A program made the translations under genes and the position numbers. The notes beneath the pieces are model-generated. The model ran no database searches, was not told the origin of the DNA, and was given only the letters and a program-made list of their open reading frames with translations. A DNA stretch of 41,674 nt, from positions 1 to 41,674 of the forward strand of contig JAVDPC010000040.1 of assembly GCA_031296915.1 (NCBI GenBank). The letters run 5' to 3'. Below are positions 32,556 to 41,674 of this stretch, piece after piece. How positions within the stretch are numbered: the stretch's first letter is position 1; each line of letters begins with the position of its first letter. Origin of the DNA: Cerasicoccus frondis (GTDB lineage: Bacteria; Verrucomicrobiota; Verrucomicrobiia; Opitutales; Cerasicoccaceae).

Positions 32556-33767
32556 TCACATCAGCCAGAGCCAGAGAAAAGCAAAGCCCATGCTGAGAAT
32601 AGTGATCGGCAGTCCGATGCTGGAATGCCGCCAGAGGCTGATTTTGATGCCATGCTGCGCAGCCGTGTCGACAACCACGATATTCGCCAAGCTGCCGAAG
32701 ATGACCAAATTACTCGACATGGTGCAGCCAAGGATCATGGCCACGCCATCGCGATGCCCTTCCGCATAGGGCAGCAGCAGCATGACGGCAGGCAGGTTGC
32801 TGAACATATCGCTGATAACGGCCGTTGACGCGAAAAGCCACAATGAGTCATGCAGGTCCACACCTCGCGCAGACATCCAATCGACTGCCTTGGTGGGCAA
32901 GCCAGTGCTGTTGAAGGCGGCGTTGACCACAAACAACGCAAAAAACAACATGATCAATTGCCAGTTGACTTCCTGCAGCAGGCGTCGGGTGGTGATGCGC
33001 GTGTGCACGAAGAAGAAGCCTGCGACCCCGAGCGCCACCAGGTCGCGGGGCAGGTCAGTAAATGAGTAAACACAGACCAGCGCCGCCAGCACGAATAGGC
33101 CAATCCAAATGCCAACCCAGTTTTGCTCAATGTCGGGCTCCTTGTATTGTCCGCGTTGTTCCTCCACACGCCATTTACCCCGGTAGCACCAAGCCAGCAC
33201 CGCCCAAATGCTAAAGCAGGAAAAGACGGTTGGTATGATCATGGAAAACATGAAAGGCAGGAATTTCAGATCGAGCGTCTGGCCCACCAACATGCTGGAC
33301 GGACTGCCAATCAGCAGCAGCGCGGACCCGGCGTTGACCGAGCAGCATAGCCCAAGGAGATAGGGGATGGGGTCGAGGTTGCGGTTGTGGCAAATGCTGA
33401 TCAGCACTGGCGCAATGGCCATCGCGACCACGTCATTGGTTAAAAAAGCTGCGAATAGTCCGGATAGCCCGATGATTGCGGCAAGCATTGCTGGCGGCTT
33501 CAGGTCAGCCTTGGCGATTTTCTTCGTCATGAGCTGGTAACCGCCGCTCAGCTTCAAATGAGCCGAAAGTATCATCATACCCAGGAGGATCGACATCGTT
33601 TCGGTGTTTACTGAGTCCCACGCCGTCTGCTCGGGCAGCCACCCCCCCGCGACGATCACAATGGCGCCCAGCATGGCGATGCCCGTACGGTCAATTTTCA
33701 GGTATGGAGCAGTTCCCAGCGCCAAACCAACGTAGACCAAGGCAAATATGACCACAATGGGTGTCAT
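32556..33767 (-). CDS. ArsB/CitMHS-type anion or proton-coupled permease
   Basis: 403 residues with about ten to eleven membrane helices. FLTNDVVAMAIAPVLI is the classic motif of the ion-transporter superfamily (ArsB, NhaD, CitMHS, SLC13); the second half has a paired loop with SNLPAVMLLLPYA and SSNLVIFGSLANIVV. It transports an anion or exchanges cations at the inner membrane; the substrate is unknown. Its length is near the small ArsB/YbiR members. The cupin gene follows on the same strand. Confidence 0.85.
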   Translation of the reverse strand: MTPIVVIFALVYVGLALGTAPYLKIDRTGIAMLGAIVIVAGGWLPEQTAWDSVNTETMSILLGMMILSAHLKLSGGYQLMTKKIAKADLKPPAMLAAIIGLSGLFAAFLTNDVVAMAIAPVLISICHNRNLDPIPYLLGLCCSVNAGSALLLIGSPSSMLVGQTLDLKFLPFMFSMIIPTVFSCFSIWAVLAWCYRGKWRVEEQRGQYKEPDIEQNWVGIWIGLFVLAALVCVYSFTDLPRDLVALGVAGFFFVHTRITTRRLLQEVNWQLIMLFFALFVVNAAFNSTGLPTKAVDWMSARGVDLHDSLWLFASTAVISDMFSNLPAVMLLLPYAEGHRDGVAMILGCTMSSNLVIFGSLANIVVVDTAAQHGIKISLWRHSSIGLPITILSMGFAFLWLWLM

Positions 33768-33935
33768 TTAAGAGACTGTTAAGACGGCATTCATCTAGTG
33801 GGTCAAGCATGCCGCTTACCATGACAGAATTCTCATGCAGATTCTGGAAGATTTTTTTATCGAAGCATTTGCGGGAACTAGGTTAGATTCTAACTTACTT
33901 CAGAAGGAAGCCTTACAACCATCTAGAAACTTTTT

Positions 33936-34943
33936 ATGAGTGAATCGAGTCCTGCCCCCGCCACCGGAGAAAACGCCGTCGCCCGCGTCCACGAAATTCG
34001 TGACCGACTGATGACTGAACTCCGCAAGGCCGTGGTCGGGCAGGATCAGGTCATTGAGGAACTCGTCATCACCATGTTTGCCCGCGGGCACGCCCTGCTG
34101 ACCGGCGTTCCCGGCCTCGGCAAGACCCTCCTCGTCCGCAGCTTGGCCGAATCGATGTCGTTGGCGTTCAAGCGTATCCAGTTTACGCCGGACCTGATGC
34201 CAGCCGACATTTTCGGCACGGAAATCGTCGAGGAAGACCCGGCCACGGGCAAGCGCGCCTTTCGCTTTGTGAAGGGGCCGATCTTCGCTAATGTGGTCCT
34301 GGCGGATGAAATTAACCGCACTCCGCCGAAGACTCAGGCCGCGCTCCTCGAAGCGATGGAAGAGCGTCAGGTGACCGCCGCTGGCGAAACTCACCCGCTC
34401 GCGCCGCCGTTTTTCGTGTTGGCGACGCAGAATCCCATCGAACTGGAGGGGACTTATCCGCTGCCCGAAGCGCAGCTCGACCGCTTTTTGCTCAACACCG
34501 TGCTCGACTACCTACCGAAAGAAGACGAGATCAACATGGTCGCCGCGACCACCTCGCCGAACAAGGAAAAGCCCGCCGCAGTGCTCACGGGGCCGGAGAT
34601 CGAGGAAATTCAAACCCTCGTCCGCTCGGTGCCGGTGTCGACGGAGGTCGTCCGTTACGCGGTGAATTTGGTCAGCGCCACGCGCCCAACGCTTGCGAAC
34701 GCCAGCAGTCTGGCCAAGGAAAAGATCAAGTGGGGGGCGGGCAGCCGCGCCTCGCAGGCCCTGGTCCTCGCCGGCAAAGCCCGCGCGCTGATGGACGGCC
34801 GCTACAACGTGGCGATCGAAGACATCAAAGCCTTGGCGAAACCGGTCCTCCGCCACCGCGTCATCCCGAGCTTCCACGCCGAAGCCGAAGGCGTCACCAG
34901 CGACCAGCTCATCGCCGAGCTCCTGAAAACCGTGGAGGGATAG
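33936..34943 (+). CDS. MoxR-family AAA+ ATPase
   Basis: 335 residues. Walker A GVPGLGKTL (57-65), Walker B VVLADEINRTPPKTQAALLE starting at 120, and sensor 1 LATQNPIE are intact, followed by the C-terminal lid with the RASQALVLAGKARAL helix. MoxR ATPases act as chaperones that assemble or activate VWA-protein partners. Here the partners are the DUF58 and BatA-like proteins downstream. It is the first gene of the cluster; a foreign-looking GxxExxY unit begins nine bases after its stop. Confidence 0.95.
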   Translation: MSESSPAPATGENAVARVHEIRDRLMTELRKAVVGQDQVIEELVITMFARGHALLTGVPGLGKTLLVRSLAESMSLAFKRIQFTPDLMPADIFGTEIVEEDPATGKRAFRFVKGPIFANVVLADEINRTPPKTQAALLEAMEERQVTAAGETHPLAPPFFVLATQNPIELEGTYPLPEAQLDRFLLNTVLDYLPKEDEINMVAATTSPNKEKPAAVLTGPEIEEIQTLVRSVPVSTEVVRYAVNLVSATRPTLANASSLAKEKIKWGAGSRASQALVLAGKARALMDGRYNVAIEDIKALAKPVLRHRVIPSFHAEAEGVTSDQLIAELLKTVEG

Positions 34944-34952
34944 GGCCGAAGT

Positions 34953-35394
34953 TTCTCACGGAGACACAGAGACACAAAGATGAACGAAAACGAGATTGGC
35001 ACCATCATTGTCGATTCGGCAGTGAAGCTCCACATGGCGCTGGGGCCCGGTCTTTTGGAAAGTGTTTACGAAATGACGCTCGCGCATCAGTTAGAAAAGC
35101 AGGGGCTCACAGTCGAGCGACAGGTTTCAATTCCGGTTGAGTATGATGGTAAGAAATTCGAAACCGGATTCCGGGCTGACTTGATTATTAATCAACGCGT
35201 CATCATTGAGTTAAAGTCGATTGAAGCGATTCTTCCCGTTCACAAAAAACAATTGCTTACTTATCTCAAACTCTCCGGGCTCAAGCTCGGTTACCTGCTC
35301 AATTTTGGCGAAGAATACATGAAAAATGGAGTCACCCGAACCATTAATGGAACCCTGTAGCTTGCTCTCCGTGTTCTCTGTGTCTCTGTGAGAA
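34953..35394. mobile_element. GxxExxY unit bounded by inverted repeats
   Basis: TTCTCACGGAGACACAGAGA (from 34953) and the reverse complement of the 35365-35394 segment (TTCTCACAGAGACACAGAGA...) form near-identical ends that enclose a single GxxExxY gene whose ATG directly follows the left repeat. The unit sits between moxR and the DUF58 gene, which are usually adjacent. No transposase is inside. Mobility is inferred. Confidence 0.6.
34980..35360 (+). CDS. GxxExxY protein (PD-(D/E)XK-like)
   Basis: 126 residues. It shows the family signature GPGLLESVYE near residues 22-31, then FETGFRADLIINQRVIIELKS, a nuclease-like D...ExK core, and a C-terminal LLNFGEEYMKNGVTR. GxxExxY proteins are small, of unknown role, and are related by fold to PD-(D/E)XK nucleases. 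It is cytoplasmic. No good Shine-Dalgarno sequence is seen. Its position inside a conserved operon and its flanking inverted repeats mark it as an insertion. Confidence 0.88.
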   Translation: MNENEIGTIIVDSAVKLHMALGPGLLESVYEMTLAHQLEKQGLTVERQVSIPVEYDGKKFETGFRADLIINQRVIIELKSIEAILPVHKKQLLTYLKLSGLKLGYLLNFGEEYMKNGVTRTINGTL

Positions 35395-35403
35395 TATAAT
35401 CCC

Positions 35404-36300
35404 ATGTCCACCACCGTTAAAGACCTCCTCGATCCCGCGCACCTGACGCAGATTGCGAACATGCAGTTGCTGGCGCGGACGGCCGTGGAGGGCTTTCTCA
35501 GCGGGATGCATCGCAGTGTGTTTCATGGTTTTGGGACGGAGTTTTTGCAGTATCGGAATTACTCGCCGGGCGAGGACTTGAAATACCTCGACTGGAAGGT
35601 GCTCGCGCGCAGCGACAAGCTTTACACGAAGGTCTATCAGGAGGAGACGAACATGAACGTCACCGTGCTGCTGGACTGCTCGGGCTCCCTTGATTACGCA
35701 GGAAGCCGCGCGCCCTGCACGAAGTTTCGCTACGCCGCGATGATCGCCGCGTGCATCGCTTATTTAGCCGGTCGCCAGGGTGACAACGTGGGCCTCTTCG
35801 CCTACAGCGACGAGCTGCTCGAAGCCGTTGAGCCAGGCCATCGCAGCGGGCAGCTTAGTCGCGTGATGCATTCCTTGGCGCGTCTCAAGCCGCATGGCGC
35901 CGCCGCGCATCAGCGCACGTTGGACAACCTCACGCATCCGTTCAAACACCGCGGCATCGTGGTGCTGATCTCTGACATGCTGGAGTCCGAAAACGAGTTG
36001 CCGCGCCTGCTGCGCAATTTCCGTTACCGCCACTGCGACGTGATTGCCCTGCAGGTTCTCGACCCCGATGAACTTGATCTCCCGCAGCCCAAGGTGACGC
36101 GTTTTCAGGACATTGAAGCGGGCAAGGAAGTTGTCGCTTGGCCATCCTCCGTCCGCGAGCAATACACGCGCCGCATGGACGAATTTCTTGCGACGCTGAA
36201 GACCGGTTTCTTTAAGAGTCAGGTCGATTACCTGCGCCTGCAAACGACCGACAGCCTTGGTCTCGCGCTCGCCCAATACCTCCATCACCGCACTTTGTGA
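35404..36300 (+). CDS. DUF58 domain protein (BatA/VWA-associated)
   Basis: 298 residues. HGFGTEFLQYRNYSPGEDLKYLDW is the hallmark of DUF58, followed by a VWA-like fold with VLLDCSGSLDY (a DxSxS-type metal site). It is cytoplasmic or membrane-associated. It works with MoxR in the MRP/Bat type systems linked to envelope integrity or stress. The usual moxR-DUF58 spacing is broken here by the GxxExxY unit. It ends 58 bases before the BatA-like start. Confidence 0.93.
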   Translation: MSTTVKDLLDPAHLTQIANMQLLARTAVEGFLSGMHRSVFHGFGTEFLQYRNYSPGEDLKYLDWKVLARSDKLYTKVYQEETNMNVTVLLDCSGSLDYAGSRAPCTKFRYAAMIAACIAYLAGRQGDNVGLFAYSDELLEAVEPGHRSGQLSRVMHSLARLKPHGAAAHQRTLDNLTHPFKHRGIVVLISDMLESENELPRLLRNFRYRHCDVIALQVLDPDELDLPQPKVTRFQDIEAGKEVVAWPSSVREQYTRRMDEFLATLKTGFFKSQVDYLRLQTTDSLGLALAQYLHHRTL

Positions 36301-36358
36301 CCCTCACAGATTTCCCCATGCCGCAACCAATCAAGCACCCGAACCCAAGGCACGCCGA

Positions 36359-38356
36359 ATGTTAGCATTCGGCTCTCCAGCCTTTCTTTGGGCGCTGGCG
36401 GCGCTCGCAGCGCCGGTGATCGTGCACCTGATCAACCGGGAGCGCGCGGTGGTGCTGAAGTTCCCGTCGATCCGCTACATCGAGCAATCCCGCCTGCCGC
36501 AGCAGGGCCGCCGACGCCTGCGTGACTGGTTGCTGCTGTTGATGCGCCTGCTGGTCTACGCAATGGTGATCCTGGCGCTGGCGAACCCGCGTTGGGTCAG
36601 TGAGGGCGATGCGGCGCCCGTCGAACCGGAAACTCCGGTAGCGGTGGTCGTGGTGGATGCCTCGGCGAGCATGTCGCACCGCGCCACCTTCAACAACCTG
36701 ACCGAGGCGCTGAAGCAAGTCGTCGACGGGCAACCGGTGGGCGCGGAAATCGGCTTGGTGATCTACGATGATCAAGTGCGCCTCGCGCTTGAGCCGTCCA
36801 CGGACCGCAGCGCCGTCCTTGATGGGTGGCGCGACTCAAAGCCGACATTTGATCGCGCGGGCAAGCCATCGTTGGGTTTTGCGGAAGCCGTGCGCCTGCT
36901 GAATGGCCGTCCAGGCGAGGTATTTGTGTTGTCCGATTTTCAATCGACCGACTGGCAACAGGTCGCCGCGCCGCGATTGCCGGAAGGGTCAACGTTGGAG
37001 CTTATTTCAGTCCGTCCGGACCCCTGGAACAACGTGGGCATCCAGTGGGTGAAGGCGTTTAACAAGCGCGACGGCAGTCTCCGCATTTTCGCACGGGTGC
37101 GTAATGACAACGCGGCGCCCGTGACAGCGCGTTTGTCACTGGATCTGCCCAGGGTGGAAAAGGAGATCACGCTCCAGCCCAACGCTGCGGAACTGGTGAC
37201 CATCGACGTGCGCGCCGAAGACAACGCATCCGGCCCGCAGGCGGCGGAGCTGAAATTGGCGGTCGTCAGCGACGAATCCCACCCGGAAACCAATCCCTAC
37301 GCGGGCGACGACACGTATTATTTCTGGCTGGGCGATCCCGGCTCAGCGGTGGTTGGCGCCTTGTTGCCCCTGGATGCTGAGCCCGGCAAAATGCGGGAAG
37401 CCAGCTTTGTCTCCCGCGCCTTGCAGGTGGGGGACGATTCCAGCGCCTCGCAGTTCGATTTCCTGCCCGTCAGTGGTGATGAGCCCAACTGGATCGAGCA
37501 AATGAACGCCATTTACCTGCCGGGCACTGGCGCTTATTTCGACGCGACAATGTGGGGGCAAATGAAGACCTTTGTTGAGAATGGCGGCGTGTTGTTCGTG
37601 ACTCCGGGCAAGAACGCGCCTCGCATGTTCCGTGGGATGCGCGAAGCTGGCATCAGCAAAACGGCGTATGTTGGCAAGCCGCGCCGCGCGCGCAATGAGG
37701 CTTCGACTTACCGTATCGGCGAGTTGCCAGTGGATGGCGCTTTGGCCAAGGTGTTTGACGACGACGCGCGCGAGGACCTCTACCTGACGGACATTTACGA
37801 GCACTGGCAGGTCAAGCCCGGAGCTGGCGCCGAGGTGCTGCTGCAGACCGAGGACGGCAGCCCGCTGCTCATCCGCGAACGTCTCGGCAAAGGCGCAGTC
37901 GTGGTCAGCGCGCTCGAATTTGATCCGGCGATGACGGACCTCGTGCTGCGCAATTCGTTTGTGCCGGTCTTGTGGGAAACTTTGGGCGAATCTCTGGCAG
38001 CCGACGAAGGCGTGCCAAGCATTTCGGTCGGCGAACCCGTACCAGCTGACCTGACGCCCAATGGCATGGCTGGCGAGTTTGACACCTCGCGCCCAGGCGT
38101 CGTGATGGTGGGCAACACCGCAGTGCAGGTGAATGTTTCGCGGGCAGAGTCGGTTGCCCAAGGCGCTGTGCTGGCTGATGTTCGCGCGCGTCTGTTGGGC
38201 GAGCAAACCGGGCCGCAACTCGCCTCGACTGCAGCCGCCGGTGAAGAGCCGGGCGAGCCTTTATGGCCTTGGCTGGCGGCTTTTGCGCTGCTAGCTTGCA
38301 TCCTCGAAACCGCGCTCACGACGCGGATGGAACACGGAACGGAGGTCGCGGCTTGA
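36359..38356 (+). CDS. BatA-like membrane protein with VWA domain
   Basis: 665 residues from the ATG at 36359. It begins MLAFGSPAFLWALAALAAPV, the N-terminal membrane motif of the BatA family, with a second helix near 60-80 (LLLLMRLLVYAMVILAL). A VWA domain follows with VVVVDASASMS (DxSxS). A central beta-rich and glutamine-amidotransferase-like region follows, and a C-terminal helix (WPWLAAFALLACILETALT). It is anchored in the inner membrane and is a probable partner of MoxR. Its stop overlaps the next start (TTGA). Confidence 0.88.
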   Translation: MLAFGSPAFLWALAALAAPVIVHLINRERAVVLKFPSIRYIEQSRLPQQGRRRLRDWLLLLMRLLVYAMVILALANPRWVSEGDAAPVEPETPVAVVVVDASASMSHRATFNNLTEALKQVVDGQPVGAEIGLVIYDDQVRLALEPSTDRSAVLDGWRDSKPTFDRAGKPSLGFAEAVRLLNGRPGEVFVLSDFQSTDWQQVAAPRLPEGSTLELISVRPDPWNNVGIQWVKAFNKRDGSLRIFARVRNDNAAPVTARLSLDLPRVEKEITLQPNAAELVTIDVRAEDNASGPQAAELKLAVVSDESHPETNPYAGDDTYYFWLGDPGSAVVGALLPLDAEPGKMREASFVSRALQVGDDSSASQFDFLPVSGDEPNWIEQMNAIYLPGTGAYFDATMWGQMKTFVENGGVLFVTPGKNAPRMFRGMREAGISKTAYVGKPRRARNEASTYRIGELPVDGALAKVFDDDAREDLYLTDIYEHWQVKPGAGAEVLLQTEDGSPLLIRERLGKGAVVVSALEFDPAMTDLVLRNSFVPVLWETLGESLAADEGVPSISVGEPVPADLTPNGMAGEFDTSRPGVVMVGNTAVQVNVSRAESVAQGAVLADVRARLLGEQTGPQLASTAAAGEEPGEPLWPWLAAFALLACILETALTTRMEHGTEVAA

Positions 38357-41300
38357 ATCCATTGCCCGAATTTTTTGAACGACTGAAACTGCAACGGGGC
38401 GCGCTCCTGTGGCTGTTGTTGATCGTGCTGGCGTTCTCGTTTTTAGGCGCATTTAGCTTGGCGGTGCTGGTGGCCAATGCGTTGAACGGCATTGACCCGT
38501 GGCTGGAAAGCAGCGCCTTTAAGCTGATCCTGTCCCTGACCGTGCTTGGGCTAACGGCCTACTTGCTGGCCCTGGCCTACGCCGTCGTGCGCCGTCCGAG
38601 TCTCATCACGCTGGCGCGGATGGTGGAAGAGCGGCACCCGGACTTGCGGGAAAGCCTCTCGACCGCTGTGGAAATCCAGCAGCGCAAGGGCGGGCCGACG
38701 AATGCGCTCGAAGCCGCGCTTTTCCAGTCCGTGGAGAAGCGTTCGGAGGAGATTAATTTTCGGACGGCGACGCTGCCGCAGCGCCTGCATCCACTGGTGG
38801 TGATTGGCCTGGTCATTGCGTCGTTCTTCCTGTCGAACTGGGCGCGCGAATCCGCAATCATGCTCAAGGCGCAGTATTACTTGGCGGATCTGCGTGCGGG
38901 CGAGCAAACTGGCCTCGCGATTGAGCCCGGCAACGCCGATGCGCCCGTTGGCACAGACCTTGACATCACAGCGACCATCAATCGCTGGCGGCTCGAAGCA
39001 TTCATCGACTATCGTGTCGATGGGCAGGTGGAGACTTACCCGATGTCGATGGTCGGCGAGCGCGAGTTTGCCTTTACCGCTTATGCGTTGGAGTCGGATT
39101 TTGACTACCGTGTGCGCACGCCCTCGCTGGAGTCGGATTGGTATTCGGTGACGGTGTTTGATCCGCCCGTAATCGACGAAGTGGAAATCAAAGTCACCCC
39201 CCCCGCTTACACGAAGGAGGAGCCATTGGCGTTCACGCAGTTGCTCGATCTCTTTGCGCCAGAGGACAGCAAGGTGTATTTCCGGTTGGACACGGCGCCG
39301 GGCATCGAGACGTGGCTCCGTGTTGGCGAGGAGGAGTATCCGTTCGAAGGCGAGGTCCAGATCACGGCTCGCGAGACGACGGAATACCAGTTCCGCCTGC
39401 GCAATGATGAGGGCCGCGAAGCTGTCACCGAAAGCTATGTGCTCGAAGTGAGGCCGGATGAGCCGCCGACGGTCGCGCTGATCGAGCCGGGGCGCGATGT
39501 CCAGGCCTTGCTCGATGAAATCGTCCCGCTCGATATTTACTCGGCTGATGATTATGGCGTGAGCCGCGTTGAGGTGGAAATTTCGGTGTCCGGCCTGCCG
39601 CGCTCGCCTATCAAGGTCTTTACGGCGCCGGACGGCAATTACCCGCTGGAGCAAACGTCGCTGCCCAACATCGAGTTGTCGCGTCTGGGGGTGGAGTTTG
39701 GCGATGTTATCACCTATTTTGCGAAGGTTTGGGATAACCGGGAGCCTGAGCCCCAAATGAGCCGCTCGGAGATTTACTTCATCGAAGCAGTCGAGTCCAT
39801 CGATGGTCCGGAGCAGGAGCAGGAGGATTCGCAGGGCGGCGGAGGCGGCGGCCAAAGCGAGGAAGATGTCGACCTCCGCGCGATCATCACTGAGCTGAAG
39901 CGCCTCATACGCCTTGGTTACCGCGCCGATGCCGAAGTCGGCGAGCGCCGCACGCTGGGCAGTCAGGAGCTGGGCGCCAGCTTGGGTAAGGTCGCCACCG
40001 AGTCCAATAGCATACTGGCGCAGGTTGGCGCGATTTTGGGCACCGTCGACGAGGGCAGGCCGTATGAAATGTTCCTCGATGCGATTTACAAGATGGTCGA
40101 AGCCGAGGAGCTCGCGAACGCGAACCAGCCGGGCGAAGCGACCGTCCCTATGCAGGAATCGATGTCCATGCTGATCCGGCTGGAGAAGTATTTGCAGGCG
40201 CTGTTCCCCCCCCGGCAACAACAGGGCGCCAGTGGGCAAGGGCAGCCATCGCAGGGGCAGGGCCAAGGCGAAAGCGAGGAGGAGAGCGAGGGCGAGAGCG
40301 GCATGTCGATCGCCGAAATGCAGGATGCTTTGGAAGAAATGAATCGCCTGGCCGACGAGCAGGCGGCGATGAACCGACGCTTTGACCGGTCCTCCGGCAT
40401 GGGGGAATCCGAGCGCAACGAGCTGCAGGAAATGCAGCAGGAAATCGGCGAAGAGGTGGATAAGTTGACCAATGAACTCAGCCGCCTGATGCAGGGCATG
40501 GATGTCCGCGACGCCTTGCGGGGCGCCGAGGGGCAAATGGAGCAGGCTGCCGGAGCCGCCCGACAGGGGGACTCCAGTCGCGCCAGTCGCGCCGGAGCGC
40601 GCGCCCGACAAGGGCTCATGGACGCCGCCGGTCTGATGGACGAGCGCATTCGCAAGCAGGCCACGGCCGCCATTTCCGGGCTGGCGCAGCAGGCCGAGAA
40701 GCTTTCGCAGGGGCAGGGCGCCGCCGCAGCCGATAGCCGTGGGGCCGCCGCAGGCAACCCCGACGACGCGCAGAAAGATGCGCTCAAGGAGCAGCAGCGC
40801 GGACTCAACGACAATTGGGACGACTTGCGCAAGGAGATGGAGCAGCTCACCGGCGAGCTCAACAAAGTCTTCCCGGAAGCCGCTGAAGCGCTCGACAAAG
40901 TTGCCCGCCAGGCGCGTGAGCAGAACGTGGACCGGAATATGTCCCGTGCGGCCAATGCCCTGCTTTACGGGCGATTTGAACGGGCGTCGGATTCTCAGAA
41001 CGCCGCCGCCGAAGGCTTGGCGGAAATCGCGAGCCAGCTCGATGCCGCCGCAGGAACGTTGCCCGGCCTATCGCCCAGTGAATTGCGTCAACTGCTCGAA
41101 CGCGTGGCGGAAGCGCGCAGTCAGCTTGGCCAGGAAGGCCAGGGGGAGGGTGAAGGAGAAGGCCAGGGCGAAGGGCAGAGCGAGCAAGCCAGCCAGTCCG
41201 GCGAAGGTCAATCCGGGGAAGAAGCGCAGCCGGATTCACGTTTTGGCAACCTCGGCGATTCCATTTCTCAGGCTGGTCGCGCCTTGCAAGACCAATCCTT

Positions 41301-41532
41301 GGAACGCCTAGGTTCGGAGCTCAATGCGACCAAGGCGGGCGAAGGCGCTGGTGGGACCTCCGCCGCCTCCGTTCTCGACGCCACTGCGCGCACGTTGCAG
41401 GAATACCTGATGCGCGAAATCGGCGAACAGCGCATGCGCTTTCAGCAGGAGGGTGGACCGCCCCCCGAGAAATACCGCGAACTGGTGGAAGAGTATTTCC
41501 GCGATTTGGCCGAAGAGCCCGGCCGACAATAG
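38353..41532 (+). CDS. Large DUF4175-like membrane protein
   Basis: 1059 residues. A TTG start at 38353 overlaps the upstream stop and has GGAGGT six bases before it, which decides the start. Two N-terminal membrane helices (about 15-40, 50-75) and a third near 150-165 are followed by an extracytoplasmic beta region (to about 490). The rest is a long Gln/Glu/Ala/Gly-rich coiled region with low-complexity stretches (GQGQPSQGQGQGESEEESEG; GEGEGEGQGEGQ). The layout fits the DUF4175 family found downstream of BatA-like genes. The function is unknown; a structural periplasmic role is inferred. Confidence 0.8.
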   Translation: MNPLPEFFERLKLQRGALLWLLLIVLAFSFLGAFSLAVLVANALNGIDPWLESSAFKLILSLTVLGLTAYLLALAYAVVRRPSLITLARMVEERHPDLRESLSTAVEIQQRKGGPTNALEAALFQSVEKRSEEINFRTATLPQRLHPLVVIGLVIASFFLSNWARESAIMLKAQYYLADLRAGEQTGLAIEPGNADAPVGTDLDITATINRWRLEAFIDYRVDGQVETYPMSMVGEREFAFTAYALESDFDYRVRTPSLESDWYSVTVFDPPVIDEVEIKVTPPAYTKEEPLAFTQLLDLFAPEDSKVYFRLDTAPGIETWLRVGEEEYPFEGEVQITARETTEYQFRLRNDEGREAVTESYVLEVRPDEPPTVALIEPGRDVQALLDEIVPLDIYSADDYGVSRVEVEISVSGLPRSPIKVFTAPDGNYPLEQTSLPNIELSRLGVEFGDVITYFAKVWDNREPEPQMSRSEIYFIEAVESIDGPEQEQEDSQGGGGGGQSEEDVDLRAIITELKRLIRLGYRADAEVGERRTLGSQELGASLGKVATESNSILAQVGAILGTVDEGRPYEMFLDAIYKMVEAEELANANQPGEATVPMQESMSMLIRLEKYLQALFPPRQQQGASGQGQPSQGQGQGESEEESEGESGMSIAEMQDALEEMNRLADEQAAMNRRFDRSSGMGESERNELQEMQQEIGEEVDKLTNELSRLMQGMDVRDALRGAEGQMEQAAGAARQGDSSRASRAGARARQGLMDAAGLMDERIRKQATAAISGLAQQAEKLSQGQGAAAADSRGAAAGNPDDAQKDALKEQQRGLNDNWDDLRKEMEQLTGELNKVFPEAAEALDKVARQAREQNVDRNMSRAANALLYGRFERASDSQNAAAEGLAEIASQLDAAAGTLPGLSPSELRQLLERVAEARSQLGQEGQGEGEGEGQGEGQSEQASQSGEGQSGEEAQPDSRFGNLGDSISQAGRALQDQSLERLGSELNATKAGEGAGGTSAASVLDATARTLQEYLMREIGEQRMRFQQEGGPPPEKYRELVEEYFRDLAEEPGRQ

Positions 41533-41599
41533 ATACACCGATAACGACCGGTGTCTCACCGGACAAAGGGCAAGCTTTGGAGCAACTTCATGATGCCTC

Positions 41600-41674
41600 T
41601 AGAGCACTTTTCATCTAGATTGGCCGATCAGGCCGCAGTGATTTTTCGTGTCCAGCAAGGCGGCTTGAGCGTCG
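41600..41674. repeat. Partial copy of the 20370 MITE-like element, cut by the window end
   Basis: It begins TAGAGCACTTTTCATCTAG and matches the reverse complement of the right end of the 20370-20641 element at 73 of 75 bases, then runs off the window. It follows the DUF4175-like stop by 67 bases. Confidence 0.88.

Noticed and set aside
38551..40611. 686-codon minus-strand frame
   Set aside because: It lies antisense to the DUF4175-like gene, which has clear domains, coupling and Shine-Dalgarno; it is a shadow of GC-biased codons.

Overview
This window looks like a chromosome segment of a Verrucomicrobiota bacterium, most likely class Opitutae. The lineage is inferred from gene content, not from an rRNA. 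The evidence is: PEP-CTERM proteins with a matching exosortase, a type II pseudopilin beside secreted lyases, an Opitutae-style LacI regulator, a lysine/alanine-rich histone-like tail, and a MoxR-DUF58-BatA-DUF4175 cluster. Codon use is moderately GC-rich throughout.

Layout. Positions 74-5663 hold a membrane glycosyltransferase, a secreted SGNH (CE2-like) esterase and two secreted surface proteins, one of them PEP-CTERM. Positions 5945-9592 hold a PfkB kinase, an ExbB/ExbD pair with a DUF374 acyltransferase, and a histone-tail plus carbohydrate-binding-like fusion. Positions 9967-10494 encode a lone GspE/MshE N-terminal domain. Positions 10582-17913 are a polysaccharide-degradation region with two PL14-like lyases, LamG-like proteins, a pseudopilin and a LacI regulator. 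Five similar palindromes (half-site CTTTAC/GTAAAG) sit in front of its transcription units and look like one regulon. A tRNA-Asp(GTC) lies at 17946-18022, followed by a VWA protein, an NTF2-like protein and a DUF2059 protein. A 272-bp palindromic MITE-like element (20370-20641) precedes pepP, and a second partial copy runs off the window end.

Positions 22127-27966 form a complete type II-C CRISPR-Cas locus. It has a 14-repeat array transcribed rightward, cas9-cas1-cas2 transcribed leftward toward it, a hairpin between the convergent units, and a predicted tracrRNA with its own terminator divergent from cas9. The anti-repeat pairs with the first 16 nt of the repeat (14 Watson-Crick pairs, one wobble, one mismatch), which fixes the array strand. 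Left of the array, between pepP and repeat 1, is an unexplained ten-unit semi-palindromic repeat with an almost perfect 23-bp period.

Positions 28007-33767 hold the exosortase, a Zymomonas-type pyruvate decarboxylase, a small secreted protein, a Bax-inhibitor-1 family membrane protein, a cupin and an ArsB/CitMHS-type permease. Positions 33936-41532 are a MoxR-DUF58-BatA-DUF4175 operon interrupted after moxR by a GxxExxY gene flanked by inverted repeats, which looks like a small mobile unit.
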